Assembly (NCBI RefSeq): GCF_010550675.1
Contig: NZ_JAAGOA010000001.1
Span: 455,334 to 519,333 of the forward strand
Direction: 5' to 3'
Length of the DNA: 64,000 bases
From: Phytoactinopolyspora halotolerans
GTDB taxonomy: Bacteria > Actinomycetota > Actinomycetes > Jiangellales > Jiangellaceae
The position numbers and the translations under genes are program-made. The notes under the pieces are model-generated. The model did no database searches and had not been told where the DNA came from. It worked only from the letters and a program-made list of their open reading frames with translations. Below are positions 8,761 through 17,665 of the stretch, piece by piece (positions within the stretch are counted from its first letter, which is position 1; every line of letters begins with the position of its first letter).

Positions 8761-8858
8761 GCCCTAAATGATCATGTGAAGTAGGTTTCTTCGTGCACCA
8801 CCATGCCTGCAGACCTGTTGCGGCACGAGAAAACCCACTTCACATGATCATTTAGGGC
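8761..8858. repeat. 98-bp palindromic element, solo form of the cassette termini
   Basis: The element starts GCCCTAAATGATCATGTG and ends CACATGATCATTTAGGGC, so its 22-23 nt outer arms are near-perfect inverted repeats. Between them is an imperfect hairpin (TTCGTGC...GCACGAGAA around a central CTGCAG). Its first 75 nt align with the 75-bp termini at 62589-62663 and 63802-63876. It lies between convergent genes and supplies the TAA stop of nagA (8852-8854), so it could also act as a two-way terminator. Here the inner hairpin arms have decayed compared with the other copies. Confidence 0.85.
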
Positions 8859-9988
8859 GTGGTGTGGAGCCAGGTGCCGTGGGACATGACGGCCTGGACG
8901 GTGAGATCCTCGTCGAGCAGGACGAGGTCCGCGTCGTAGCCCTCGATGAGCGCCCCAGTGCGATCGCCGAGCCCGAGCAGTTGCGCCGGCTTGGTCGCGG
9001 CCGCGTACGCAGCGTCCTCCACGGAGAGGCCGACCTGCCGCACGGCGTAGCGAAAGGCGGCGTCCATAGTCAGCGTGCTGCCCGCGATCGAGCCTCCATC
9101 GATCAGCCGAGCCACGCCGTCAGTGACGCGGACTTCCCGGTCGCCCAGCACGTAGTCGCCGTCGCCGACGTCGGTCGCCGCCATGGCGTCGGTGACCAGG
9201 GCGACGCGACCGCGGCCGGCTGACCCGGCGGCGAGGGCCGCGATGGCCGGATGCAGGTGGATCCCGTCGAGGATGAGCTCGCAGGTGACGCGCTCGTCCT
9301 CCAGCAGCGCCACGATGGGGCCGGGGTCGCGGTGGTGGACCGGCGCCATCGCGTTGAACAGGTGTGTCGCCACGGTGACACCGGCGTCCACGGCGGAGCC
9401 GATCACCTCGTAGGAGGCGTCGGTGTGGCCGGCGGCGGCGATCGCTCCGGCGTCGACGATCCGGCGGATCGCGTCAAGGCCGTGGTCACGTTCGGGCGCG
9501 AGCGTGACCATCCGGATCCGGCCCCGGCCCGCCTTGAGCAGCCGGTCCACGACATCCGGCGACGGGTCGGCGAGTTTGTGGGCGCTGTGCGCACCCTTGC
9601 GTTCGGCCGAGATCCACGGTCCTTCCAGATGGACGCCGGCGATCAAACCGTCGTCCACCAGTTCCGCGAGCGCGCGCACATCATGCTCGAGTTCGTCCGG
9701 CAGTCCGGTGACCAGGCTGGCCATCAGGGTCGTCGTACCGTGCCGGCGATGGGTCGTGGCGAAGGTCCGGACGCTCTCCGGCTCGGCACCGACGACTGTC
9801 GCGCCGCCGCCACCGTGGCTGTGAATGTCGACGAATCCGGGTACAACCCATCCGGTGACCGTATGATCCGCGGCGCGCGGCGGCGGTCCGGCGCCCAACG
9901 CGGCGATCCGGCCGTCGACGACGTCGAGCCAGCCGCTGTCCACGGTGCCCTCGGGCGTGACCAGGGTGGCGCCAGCGATCAGTGTCAT
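8852..9988 (-). CDS. nagA: N-acetylglucosamine-6-phosphate deacetylase
   Basis: 378 residues, an amidohydrolase-fold enzyme that converts GlcNAc-6-P to GlcN-6-P plus acetate in amino-sugar and cell-wall recycling. The metal-binding DIHSHGGGG motif is near residue 55 and GVHLEGPWIS carries the metal Glu near residue 125. GHTDAS and THLFNAMAPVHHRDPG carry further His ligands, and LVTDAMAATD the catalytic Asp. The C-terminal AAYAAATKPAQLLGL segment is typical of NagA. The stop codon lies inside a palindromic repeat. Upstream, TACGGT sits 7 nt before the ATG, consistent with a leaderless transcript divergent from the gene at 10020. Confidence 0.93.
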   Translation of the reverse strand: MTLIAGATLVTPEGTVDSGWLDVVDGRIAALGAGPPPRAADHTVTGWVVPGFVDIHSHGGGGATVVGAEPESVRTFATTHRRHGTTTLMASLVTGLPDELEHDVRALAELVDDGLIAGVHLEGPWISAERKGAHSAHKLADPSPDVVDRLLKAGRGRIRMVTLAPERDHGLDAIRRIVDAGAIAAAGHTDASYEVIGSAVDAGVTVATHLFNAMAPVHHRDPGPIVALLEDERVTCELILDGIHLHPAIAALAAGSAGRGRVALVTDAMAATDVGDGDYVLGDREVRVTDGVARLIDGGSIAGSTLTMDAAFRYAVRQVGLSVEDAAYAAATKPAQLLGLGDRTGALIEGYDADLVLLDEDLTVQAVMSHGTWLHTTP

Positions 9989-10019
9989 GGTCTAGACCGT
10001 AGCCGGTACCGTCGTCGTT

Positions 10020-10718
10020 ATGACACTGACCATCGCCTCGCGGTTCCGGGGGCCTTCGTCGTCCGGCAACGGTGGCTACGTTTCCGGGTCTCTCGCCGAG
10101 CACGTCGACGCCGCCGTGGTGACCGTGACCCTGCGCCGTCCGCCGCCGCTTGATGTCACGCTTGACGTCGCGCCGGCCGACGACGGCGGCGTGCGTCTGT
10201 TGCACGACGGTGAGCTGGTGGCTGAGGCCGTCCCGGGCGACGACGCGCCGCTCTCGGCCGTGCCGGCGGTCAGCCAGTCCGACGCGAGCGCGGCCGCGGC
10301 CGAGTACCCGGGATTGCGGGCGCACCCGTTTCCGGAGTGCTTTGTCTGTGGACCGAGCCGGGCGCCCGGAGACGGGATGCGGTTGTTTCCCGGGCGCTTG
10401 GGGGACGGCCGTACCGCGTGCGTGTGGGTTCCCTCCGCGGATGTGACGGACGAGTCCGGCGCCGTACCGGCACGGTTCGTGTGGGCGGCGCTCGACTGCC
10501 CGGGCGGTTGGAGTGCGCCAATCGAGGGACGTCCGATGGTGCTCGGACGGCTGACGGCTGAGGTGCGCGCGACACCCGATGTCGGTGCAGAGTGCGTGGT
10601 CATGGGCCAGATGTTGGGTGCCGAGGGGCGAAAGACGTGGACGGCGACGACGGTCTACGCCGAGGACGGCCAGGTTGTGGGGCGTGCCTACGCCACGTGG
10701 ATCACGGTCGACGCATAG
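10020..10718 (+). CDS. hotdog-fold, thioesterase-like protein (tentative)
   Basis: 232 residues from ATG 10020, divergent from nagA with only 31 bp between the starts. No signal peptide or membrane segment. The sequence contains a PFPECFVCGP segment followed by GDGMRLFPGRLGDG, then FVWAALDCPGGWSAP and a strand-rich C-terminus (TATTVYAEDGQVVGRAYATW). The FVWAALDCPG and final VVGRA.ATW features resemble double-hotdog acyl-CoA thioesterase-like proteins. I infer the fold only and do not claim the activity. The Cys-x-x-Cys in ECFVCG is noteworthy. A TACCGT hexamer 7 nt before the ATG suggests leaderless expression. Confidence 0.65.
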   Translation: MTLTIASRFRGPSSSGNGGYVSGSLAEHVDAAVVTVTLRRPPPLDVTLDVAPADDGGVRLLHDGELVAEAVPGDDAPLSAVPAVSQSDASAAAAEYPGLRAHPFPECFVCGPSRAPGDGMRLFPGRLGDGRTACVWVPSADVTDESGAVPARFVWAALDCPGGWSAPIEGRPMVLGRLTAEVRATPDVGAECVVMGQMLGAEGRKTWTATTVYAEDGQVVGRAYATWITVDA

Positions 10719-10791
10719 CGCGCGGGACCTCTCCGGTGTAAGACGCACGCGGCTGCGCGTCGATCGGCGAATTTCGCCCGCGGAAAAACCG

Positions 10792-10821
10792 TTGCTCCCG
10801 ACCACCGTCGGCGTCTAGCCT
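10792..10821 (+). promoter_or_regulatory. predicted sigma-70-type promoter of the 10.8-kb structured RNA
   Basis: TTGCTC (10792-10797) and TAGCCT (10816-10821) are separated by 18 bp, a good match to actinobacterial housekeeping promoters. The expected start is near 10828, just before the extended ribosome-binding sequence. There is no long ORF downstream on this strand. Confidence 0.5.
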
Positions 10822-10827
10822 CGTGAG

Positions 10828-11034
10828 TACACGGGAAAGGAGGTGGTCCAGCAGATGAATAGCTATTGGACTCGTGAGGTGGCTGCTCGCTAGCCGCCTG
10901 CTCGTCGCAGGACCTAGTGACAACCTGGTTCGCCGGCCGGTCGGCTGGCAAATCTCGAGCAGTCACCCGGCCCGTGGGCTCTCAGGACTTGTCCGCCTGA
11001 GCCGTGCATCGTGTACGGAAGTGGCCCACGGGCC
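10828..11034 (+). ncRNA. candidate structured RNA containing a 12-codon ORF
   Basis: Between a predicted promoter and the convergent pdxH gene lies about 200 nt of highly pairable sequence. GTGGCTGCTCG (10879-10889) pairs with CGAGCAGTCAC (10956-10966) with one G-U. It encloses CCTGC/GCAGG (10897-10911). A second perfect 11-bp stem GGCCCGTGGGC (10969-10979) pairs with GCCCACGGGCC (11024-11034) and encloses CTCAGG/CCTGAG (10981-11001) and a CCGT/ACGG hairpin. The first stem begins inside the tiny ORF at 10855, so translation would compete with folding. I do not recognise an Rfam family. The rest of 10719-11094 shows no coding signal on either strand. Confidence 0.45.
10855..10893 (+). CDS. 12-residue ORF with an extended 16S-complementary leader
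   Basis: ATG 10855 to TAG 10893 encodes MNSYWTREVAAR. The leader GGGAAAGGAGGTGGTCC (10833-10849) is complementary to the last ~16 nt of 16S rRNA (reverse complement AGAAAGGAGGTGATCC) with a single mismatch, far longer than a normal Shine-Dalgarno. It could encode a leader peptide, a ribosome-sequestering decoy or a translated small peptide. Too short for statistical coding evidence; support comes from the leader and the folded sequence that follows. Confidence 0.45.
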   Translation: MNSYWTREVAAR

Positions 11035-11094
11035 GTTCCATGTCCGGGCCGGGAGCGCCGCCGCCGCGGAGCGCGCGAGCCGCCGGCCGAGCCG

Positions 11095-11733
11095 CTACGG
11101 CGCTAGCCGCTCCAGCACCCATGCTCCGTCGACTCGCCGATACCGCAGTCGATCGTGGAGCCGTCCCACGCCGCCCTGCCAGAACTCGAGCATCCGCGGC
11201 ACGACGCGGAAGCCGCCCCAGAACTCCGGCAGTGGAACCTCCTCCGCGAATCGCTCGGCCACCGACGCCGCCTCGGACTCCAACTCGTCTCGCGAGCTGA
11301 TGACGCTCGACTGACGGCTTGCCCATGCGCCGATCTGCGAGTCACGAGGACGGGTCACCCAGTAGGCGAGGCTCTCCTCCCGGGAGATGGCTGTCGCGGT
11401 GCCGCCCACCACCACCTGCCGCTCCATCGGAAACCACGGAAAACACAGCGACACGTGCGGATTCTGCGCGATCTCGGCCGCTTTCTGCGACCCGTGGTTG
11501 GTGAAGAAGACGAAACCCTCACCGTCGAGTTCCTTCAGCAAGACGTGCCGGCTGCTGGGGATGCCGTCCGGAGTGGACGTGGCCAGGACCATGGCGTTGG
11601 GCTCGGGGAGGCCGACGCTGACCGCGTCGCGCAGCCACGCACGGAACTGGGTGAACGGTTCGGCGGCCACATCGGTCTCGAGTAGCCGGGTCGAGGTGTA
11701 CCGCCGTCGCATGCGGGCCAGCGAGTTCTTCAC
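11095..11733 (-). CDS. pdxH: pyridoxamine 5'-phosphate oxidase
   Basis: 212 residues from GTG 11733 (VKNSLARMRRRYTS); an ATG at 11712 is an alternative, and the longer upstream frame is not family-like. FMN-dependent enzyme that oxidises PNP or PMP to pyridoxal 5'-phosphate, active as a homodimer. Hallmarks are RHVLLKELDGEGFVFFTNHGS with the phosphate- and FMN-binding Arg/Lys, the strand FPWFPMERQVVVGG, and RPRDSQIGAWASRQSS. The C-terminal block EFWQGGVGRLHDRLRYRR ends in ERLAP as in E. coli PdxH. Divergent from citA, an arrangement shared with Streptomyces. It supplies the cofactor of serC nearby. Confidence 0.95.
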   Translation of the reverse strand: MKNSLARMRRRYTSTRLLETDVAAEPFTQFRAWLRDAVSVGLPEPNAMVLATSTPDGIPSSRHVLLKELDGEGFVFFTNHGSQKAAEIAQNPHVSLCFPWFPMERQVVVGGTATAISREESLAYWVTRPRDSQIGAWASRQSSVISSRDELESEAASVAERFAEEVPLPEFWGGFRVVPRMLEFWQGGVGRLHDRLRYRRVDGAWVLERLAP

Positions 11734-11867
11734 AGGTCTACTGTTCCATTCCTGCTCGTGCGGCCGGAAGCCGGCACGGGCCACAGGAAGATTTGCGGTG
11801 AGTTGTTGCGTGCGGCGTGAACTGTGGGAAACCACACATTCAGTACATCAGAACTTGTAACACGTCA

Positions 11868-11887
11868 CTATCGCATGCGCATGATAG
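11868..11887. promoter_or_regulatory. palindrome in the pdxH-citA divergent region
   Basis: CTATCGCATGCGCATGATAG is an imperfect 20-bp palindrome (CTATC/GATAG outer arms with an inner CATGCG core), about 70 bp upstream of citA and 135 bp upstream of pdxH. The surrounding stretch is less GC-rich than its neighbours. It is a plausible operator for either gene; no regulator can be named. Confidence 0.35.
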
Positions 11888-11956
11888 ACATCTCTGTCTT
11901 TCGGCTTTTCGTCCCGTGCGCACTCTGCGTCATGGGCCAGACACGAAGGAGTGTGT

Positions 11957-13063
11957 ATGTCTGAGGTCCAGCATGGCTTAGAGGGCGTCATCGCGTTCGA
12001 GACCCACATCGCTGAACCGGACAAGGAAGGTAGCGCGCTCCGGTACCGGGGGGTCGATATCGATGACCTCGTCGGGCGGGTCCCGTTCGAGAAGGTCTGG
12101 GGCCTGCTGGTGGACGGAGGTTTCGAGCCGGGCCTGCCGCCCGACGAGCCGTACCCCATCCCGGTGCACTCCGGCGACGTACGGGTCGATGTGCAGAGCG
12201 GCCTGGCCATGCTGGCGCCCGTCTGGGGCTTGAACCCGCTGCTCGACACCACGGAGGAGGACGCGCGCAATCAACTGGCGCGGGTGACGGCCATGGCGCT
12301 GTCCTTCGTGGCCCAGTCCGCCCGTGGCATCGGCCGGCCGATGGTCCCGGAGAGCCAGGTCGACAAGGCCGGCACCATGGTGGAGCGGTTCATGACCCGC
12401 TGGCGCGGCGAGCCGGATCCGCGGCACGTCAAGGCGGTCGATGCGTACTTCACCTCTGCTGCCGAACACGGGATGAATGCCTCGACCTTCACCGCGCGCG
12501 TGGTCGCGTCGACGGGCGCGGACGCCGCCGCCTCGCTGTCCGCGGCGGTCGGGGCGATGAGCGGCCCGCTGCACGGCGGTGCTCCGTCGCGCGTGCTCGC
12601 CATGATCGAAGAGATCGAGCGGATGGGCGATGCGCGCGCATACGTCAAGCGTGTGCTGGACGGCGGTGAGCGCCTGATGGGATTCGGGCACCGCGTGTAC
12701 CGAGCCGAGGATCCGCGTGCGCGTACGCTGCGCCGCGTCGCCCGCGAACTGGGCGCGCCCCGATACGAGGTGGCCGAGGCGTTCGAGAAGGCCGCCCTGG
12801 AGGAGCTGGCTGCCCGGAAACCGGACCGGGTGCTGGCTACCAACGTCGAGTTCTGGGCGGCGATCGTGCTCGATTTCGCTGAGGTTCCGGCGCCGATGTT
12901 CACCTCGATGTTCACGTGCGCACGGACGGCGGGGTGGAGCGCGCACGTCCTGGAGCAGAAGAAGACCGGTAGGCTGGTACGTCCGTCGGCCGTCTACACG
13001 GGCCCGGGCGGCCGCGCGCCGGAGTCGGTGGACGGCTGGAATCCGGACTGGGCCGCCAGCTGA
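11957..13063 (+). CDS. citA: citrate synthase (CitA-type)
   Basis: 368 residues from ATG 11957, with GAAGGA 6 nt upstream; a GTG at 11951 is in frame but worse placed. Condenses acetyl-CoA with oxaloacetate to citrate. Family motifs are the short N-terminal LEGVIAFETHIAEPD, ALRYRGVDIDDL, HGMNASTFTARVV, MSGPLHGGAPSRV with the first active-site His, and LMGFGHRVYRAEDPRA with the second. TNVEFWAAIVLDFAEVPAPMFTSMF carries the region of the catalytic Asp. The truncated N-terminus and overall pattern match actinobacterial citrate synthase 2 (the M. tuberculosis CitA type) rather than the longer GltA. A methylcitrate synthase activity cannot be excluded from sequence. Confidence 0.92.
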   Translation: MSEVQHGLEGVIAFETHIAEPDKEGSALRYRGVDIDDLVGRVPFEKVWGLLVDGGFEPGLPPDEPYPIPVHSGDVRVDVQSGLAMLAPVWGLNPLLDTTEEDARNQLARVTAMALSFVAQSARGIGRPMVPESQVDKAGTMVERFMTRWRGEPDPRHVKAVDAYFTSAAEHGMNASTFTARVVASTGADAAASLSAAVGAMSGPLHGGAPSRVLAMIEEIERMGDARAYVKRVLDGGERLMGFGHRVYRAEDPRARTLRRVARELGAPRYEVAEAFEKAALEELAARKPDRVLATNVEFWAAIVLDFAEVPAPMFTSMFTCARTAGWSAHVLEQKKTGRLVRPSAVYTGPGGRAPESVDGWNPDWAAS

Positions 13064-13161
13064 CACTCCGCGGCTGTGTGCGGGACGCGGTGGCGCTGGA
13101 TACGTCCAGCTCCGCCGACCCGATTGTGCCGCACGTCACTGGATGCGGCACAATGGCGTAG

Positions 13162-14343
<1,182 letters not shown>

Positions 14344-14361
14344 CACGCTGCTCGAGACGGA

Positions 14362-14397
14362 AGGGCCCGGAACCGAATCGCTTCGGCTCCGGGCCCT
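14362..14397 (+). terminator. hairpin terminator after serC
   Basis: AGGGCCCGGA (14362-14371) pairs with TCCGGGCCCT (14388-14397), with an inner CCGAA/TTCGG and a 4-nt loop. It lies 19 nt after the serC stop. There is no U tract, as is common for actinobacterial hairpin terminators. Confidence 0.7.
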
Positions 14398-14828
14398 CTC
14401 ACGTGGAAGTCTCCCGCTTCACCAGAGAGACCGGTCGTAGCGGAGCGGGAGAAGCTCGCAACGAACACGCCGGGAGAGACGCCCGAGCCGCGCGGGCGGG
14501 CAGCGGCTCGGGCGAAACCCCGGATAACCTCCGTGAGGAGGTTTATTGCTCCCCCGTCGTGTTCGTTGAGATCGATCCTAAACCTCGACCCGCGGTCGGC
14601 GGGATCATCCATTCGGCCATCTCTTAATAGACCGCACGTCGTGTGACTATCCCATTTTCACCTTGTCGATGGGTATAGAAGGGTGATCGCCGATCGTCGG
14701 CGACGTCCGCGACGCCCGGCCCCGTTCCGCCGCACTCCGGCGCCGTCCTCCCGGAGGTGCACCCGAATGCGCAGCTCATGCCTTGGCCTGGTGCTGTGAG
14801 GAGATGCCCGGGGCACTAGACTGGCGAT
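14398..14828. other. non-coding stretch between serC and a small membrane peptide
   Basis: No credible ORF on either strand. It contains a 7-bp perfect hairpin AACCTCC/GGAGGTT at 14526-14543, followed by TATTGCTCC, which could end or punctuate a short transcript. Around 14640-14690 there is locally AT-rich sequence (CATTTTCACC, TATAGAAGGG) that may hold promoter elements. Nothing else is recognised. Confidence 0.5.
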
Positions 14829-14912
14829 GTGAGACCGAGGACGACGCGGCGCGTGGTGGCGGCGGTGCTCGCCATCATGGTGGCCGCGGTTGTGATCTCG
14901 GCGCTGTTGTAG
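14829..14912 (+). CDS. 27-residue single-span membrane peptide, probably leaderless
   Basis: GTG 14829 to TAG 14912 encodes VRPRTTRRVVAAVLAIMVAA followed by VVISALL. A positively charged head (four Arg) is followed by about 17 hydrophobic residues, a typical small inner-membrane peptide with Arg-in orientation. TAGACT at 14817-14822 ends 6 nt before the GTG, and TGTGAG lies 17 bp upstream of it, as expected for a leaderless transcript. The function is unknown. Short length limits confidence, but the charge/hydrophobicity pattern and promoter position agree. Confidence 0.5.
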   Translation: MRPRTTRRVVAAVLAIMVAAVVISALL

Positions 14913-15036
14913 AAGTCAGGCGGCAGTCTATGACCGCCGGTTCAATAGTGCACTCACGATGGTTGCCTGCATTCGCAGGTATCAGCCGCTGAATCGACGG
15001 TATGCGTCGGCCGAAAACGGCGGATCGAGCCGGGTG

Positions 15037-15603
15037 TCACCGCGCTTCCAGGTCGAATCCGGCGACCCGTTCATAGCGCGCGCGGCCGTCCGGTTCCGCC
15101 CGTAGCCGGGAGCGGATCAGCACCAGCTCATCCGCTCGCCACGTCGGGCCGTGGTATTCGGCGAGCCCGTTGGCGTACGGCCGCAGATCGTCGTCGTGCC
15201 GGGTACGTGCCACGGTGATGTGTGGCCGGAACGGCCGGCCGGACTCGCGGCCGATCCCCAGCCTGCGTCCGGCGGCGGCCGCGGAATCGGCGAGCCTTCG
15301 CAGCCGTTCGGTGTCGCCTTGCACGCCCACCCAGAGCACGGCGCGCCCGAACCGGCCGGCACCGGACAGCCGGAGCTCCATCGGTGGGCAGCGTCGTGCA
15401 GCGCGCCGCAGCCGAGTTGTCAGAGCCTCGGCGTGGTTCTCGTCGACCTCGCCGTAAAAAGCGAGCGTGATGTGCAGGGCGGCGACACGTGACCAGTTCA
15501 ACGCGTCGTCCCGGATCGGGCGCAGGGCGCGGTCCAGATGGGCTACGACCTCGGCCGGTGGGACTATGGCGGCGAACAGACGCACGGTGCGCGCTCCCCT
15601 CAC
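15037..15603 (-). CDS. thpR: RNA 2',3'-cyclic phosphodiesterase (2H phosphoesterase, LigT/ThpR family)
   Basis: 188 residues from ATG 15603; a GTG at 15585 gives the usual VRLFAAIVPP start and may be the true one. Two HxTx signatures, HITLAFYGEV near residue 45 and HITVARTR near residue 129, form the 2H-phosphoesterase active site. The segment GRAVLWVGVQGD is also typical. Family members hydrolyse 2',3'-cyclic phosphate RNA ends; the older name is 2'-5' RNA ligase. Downstream of a convergent intergenic region and close to the MFS/marR pair, with no obvious functional link. Confidence 0.88.
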   Translation of the reverse strand: MRGARTVRLFAAIVPPAEVVAHLDRALRPIRDDALNWSRVAALHITLAFYGEVDENHAEALTTRLRRAARRCPPMELRLSGAGRFGRAVLWVGVQGDTERLRRLADSAAAAGRRLGIGRESGRPFRPHITVARTRHDDDLRPYANGLAEYHGPTWRADELVLIRSRLRAEPDGRARYERVAGFDLEAR

Positions 15604-15649
15604 TGGCGTCGATGGGCTTGCGAGCGTAGGCGCTCCCCGGTGAGCTCCG

Positions 15650-16972
15650 CTACGCCGCCTGCTGCCCTGCGCCGCCCTCCGGTCGCGGGGCGAGTTCGGG
15701 CCGGTGTTTCTTCTGCATGTCGACGATGACGGCGAGACCGGGGCGCGGGCGGAACCGCGGGCGCACCACGATGCCGCTGCGCGGTGCGATGAACACCAGA
15801 GCCACCAGTGCGAAGGCGATGGTCAGGACACCTCCGCCGATGAACGACCAGGGAGCGCCGAAGACGTCCGCGACCCAGCCGACCACGGGCGCGCCGACCG
15901 GTTTGCCGCCCATCAGGATCATCATGTAGAGCGCCAGTACCCGACCACGAACCTGTTGCGGGACCGTTGTCTGCACGTAGGTGTTGGCCGAGATCAGCAC
16001 CGTCATCGTGATGAATCCGAGTGGCGCGAGCGCGATCGCGAAGAGGACATAACTGGGCATCAGCGCCGCCGCGATCTCGACCAGACCGAAGACTGCGGCG
16101 CCGCCGACGATCAGCCGGCGCCTCGGGTACTTGCGCCGTGCGGACATCAGCGCACCGGTCAGAGTGCCGACCGCAAGGACCGACCCGAGCAGACCGTACT
16201 CTCCGGCGCCCTTGTCGTAGACCTCGGTGGCCATCAGCGCCATCGTCATCTCGAAGTTCATGCCGAACGTGCCGAGACCGAAGGCCACCAGCATGATCAT
16301 CAGCAGATCGGGACGTGAACGGACGACGCCGACCCCCTCCAGCATCCGGCTCAGAACGGTACCGGTGCCCTGCTGCGCGCCCGCCGCTGGGCGGGAGCGC
16401 AGCAGGATCAGGGCGATGATCGGCGACGCGAACGTCAACCCATTGATCATGAACACCCAGCCGGTGCCGATCGCGTGGATGAGCAGTCCGGCGACACCCG
16501 GTCCGATCAGTCGAGCCGCATTGAACGACGTGCTGTTCAACGCGATGGCGTTGGGCAGGTCGTCCTGGCCGACCAGCTCGGAGACGAACGACTGCCGCGC
16601 CGGGTTGTCCAGCGCCTTACCCACCCCGAGCAGGAACGCCAGGACGTAGGCATGCCAGATCTGGGCGACATCGGTCAGCGTGAGGACGCCGAGCGCCAGG
16701 CCGATGCTGCCCATGAACGCGTTGGTGAAGATCAGCAGCGACCGCTTCGGCAGCCGGTCCGCGAGCAGCCCGCCGAACGGAGCCACCAGCAAGAACGGAA
16801 CGAACTGGAGGCCCATCGTGATGCCCGTGGCCCGTGCTCCACCCTCGAGGACCACGAGTACGAGCCACAGCTGGGCGATCTGCTGCATCCACGTCCCGAT
16901 GTTCGAGACGAGCATGCTCGACCAGTAGAGGCGGTAATCGCGATGGCGAAGTGCGCGGAAGGTGGATCTCAC
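15650..16972 (-). CDS. MFS transporter (MFS_3/EntS-like)
   Basis: 440 residues from GTG 16972, overlapping the marR stop by 3 bases (GTGA), so translation is probably coupled. It begins MRSTFRALRHRDYRLYWSS and has about 12 hydrophobic helices with FGGLLADRLPKRSLLI between helices 2 and 3 (the MFS A-motif region). GVGKALDNPARQSFV and LIGPGVAGLLI are seen in the MFS_3 group that includes the enterobactin exporter EntS. It likely exports a drug, siderophore or metabolite. The adjacent MarR regulator suggests induction by the exported compound. The cytoplasmic tail (about 40 residues) is Pro/Arg-rich. Confidence 0.88.
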   Translation of the reverse strand: MRSTFRALRHRDYRLYWSSMLVSNIGTWMQQIAQLWLVLVVLEGGARATGITMGLQFVPFLLVAPFGGLLADRLPKRSLLIFTNAFMGSIGLALGVLTLTDVAQIWHAYVLAFLLGVGKALDNPARQSFVSELVGQDDLPNAIALNSTSFNAARLIGPGVAGLLIHAIGTGWVFMINGLTFASPIIALILLRSRPAAGAQQGTGTVLSRMLEGVGVVRSRPDLLMIMLVAFGLGTFGMNFEMTMALMATEVYDKGAGEYGLLGSVLAVGTLTGALMSARRKYPRRRLIVGGAAVFGLVEIAAALMPSYVLFAIALAPLGFITMTVLISANTYVQTTVPQQVRGRVLALYMMILMGGKPVGAPVVGWVADVFGAPWSFIGGGVLTIAFALVALVFIAPRSGIVVRPRFRPRPGLAVIVDMQKKHRPELAPRPEGGAGQQAA

Positions 16973-17448
16973 GATCGGGTCAGCTTCTCCAATATCGGTA
17001 GGACGTCGCGAAGTTGCTTGCGTTCTTCGGGGGTGAGTGTGCGCAGCTGGTTGGCGAGCCAGGCGTTGCGGCGCTTGCGGTCGGCTGCGGTCTTGCCGAG
17101 ACCAGCCTCGGTGATACGGACGACGGCGAGCCGGCGGTCAACCGGATGCGGCTCGCGGACGACCAGGCCCAGCTCCTCGAGGTTGGAGATGATCCGGGTC
17201 ATCGAGGGCGGGCGCACCCGCTCGTGTGCGGCGAGCTCGCCGACCGGGGTCGGGCCCAACCGCTCCAGTGCGCCGAGCGCCGACAGCTGGTTCAGGGTGA
17301 GCGAGTCATCCTCGCGTTCGTTGCGCAGCCGCCGGTTCAGCCGGCCGATGGCCATCCGGAGCGAACTGGCCAGGCTTGCCTGGGTTCGCGGCTGTGCCGC
17401 CAGGGGCGTACCCGAGGTGGACGAGGAGGCAGGCTTCTCTATCGGCAC
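16969..17448 (-). CDS. MarR-family transcriptional regulator
   Basis: 159 residues from GTG 17448. A winged helix-turn-helix core of the MarR type: LTLNQLSALGALERLGPTPVGELAAHERV, then PPSMTRIISNLEELGLVVRE and the wing HPVDRRLAVVRITEAG. An N-terminal tail of about 25 residues is Ser/Pro/Thr-rich. MarR proteins are dimeric repressors released by small phenolic or drug-like ligands. First gene of an operon with the overlapping MFS exporter, so it probably represses that operon through the AT-rich sequence just upstream. Confidence 0.9.
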   Translation of the reverse strand: MPIEKPASSSTSGTPLAAQPRTQASLASSLRMAIGRLNRRLRNEREDDSLTLNQLSALGALERLGPTPVGELAAHERVRPPSMTRIISNLEELGLVVREPHPVDRRLAVVRITEAGLGKTAADRKRRNAWLANQLRTLTPEERKQLRDVLPILEKLTRS

Positions 17449-17482
17449 GTTCGTTACTATAACTCATTACCTTTGCTAACTG
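17449..17482 (-). promoter_or_regulatory. AT-rich promoter/operator of the marR-MFS operon
   Basis: Immediately upstream of the marR GTG is a markedly AT-rich segment, read on the minus strand as GTTAGCAAAGGTAATGAGTT followed by ATAGTAAC. GTTA and TAAC at its ends, with inner TTA/TAA repeats, give an imperfect palindrome of the kind MarR dimers bind. TATAGT could serve as the -10 element. The 183 bp beyond it, up to the next gene at 17665, show nothing recognisable. Confidence 0.4.
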
Positions 17483-17665
17483 CCAGCCGCGTATCGGCGG
17501 GACACTCATGACGGGCCGGTCGTGTCGTCGAGGTCTGTGGGCCGCGCGTGACCCTGTGCGATGTGATCCAGCAGGAGGCGCCACGCGCGAGTGCGATGCG
17601 CGAGTATGCGGTGGTCGCGGGCGTGCGAAATGGCAGAAAGCGCGCCTGGGTGCGGGAGGAGGGCC

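Noticed and set aside
16440..16465. TTGATCATGAACA inside the MFS gene as a copy of the riboswitch palindrome
   Set aside because: It is an ordinary Met-Asn-Gly coding stretch in a conserved membrane helix, with no partner arm.
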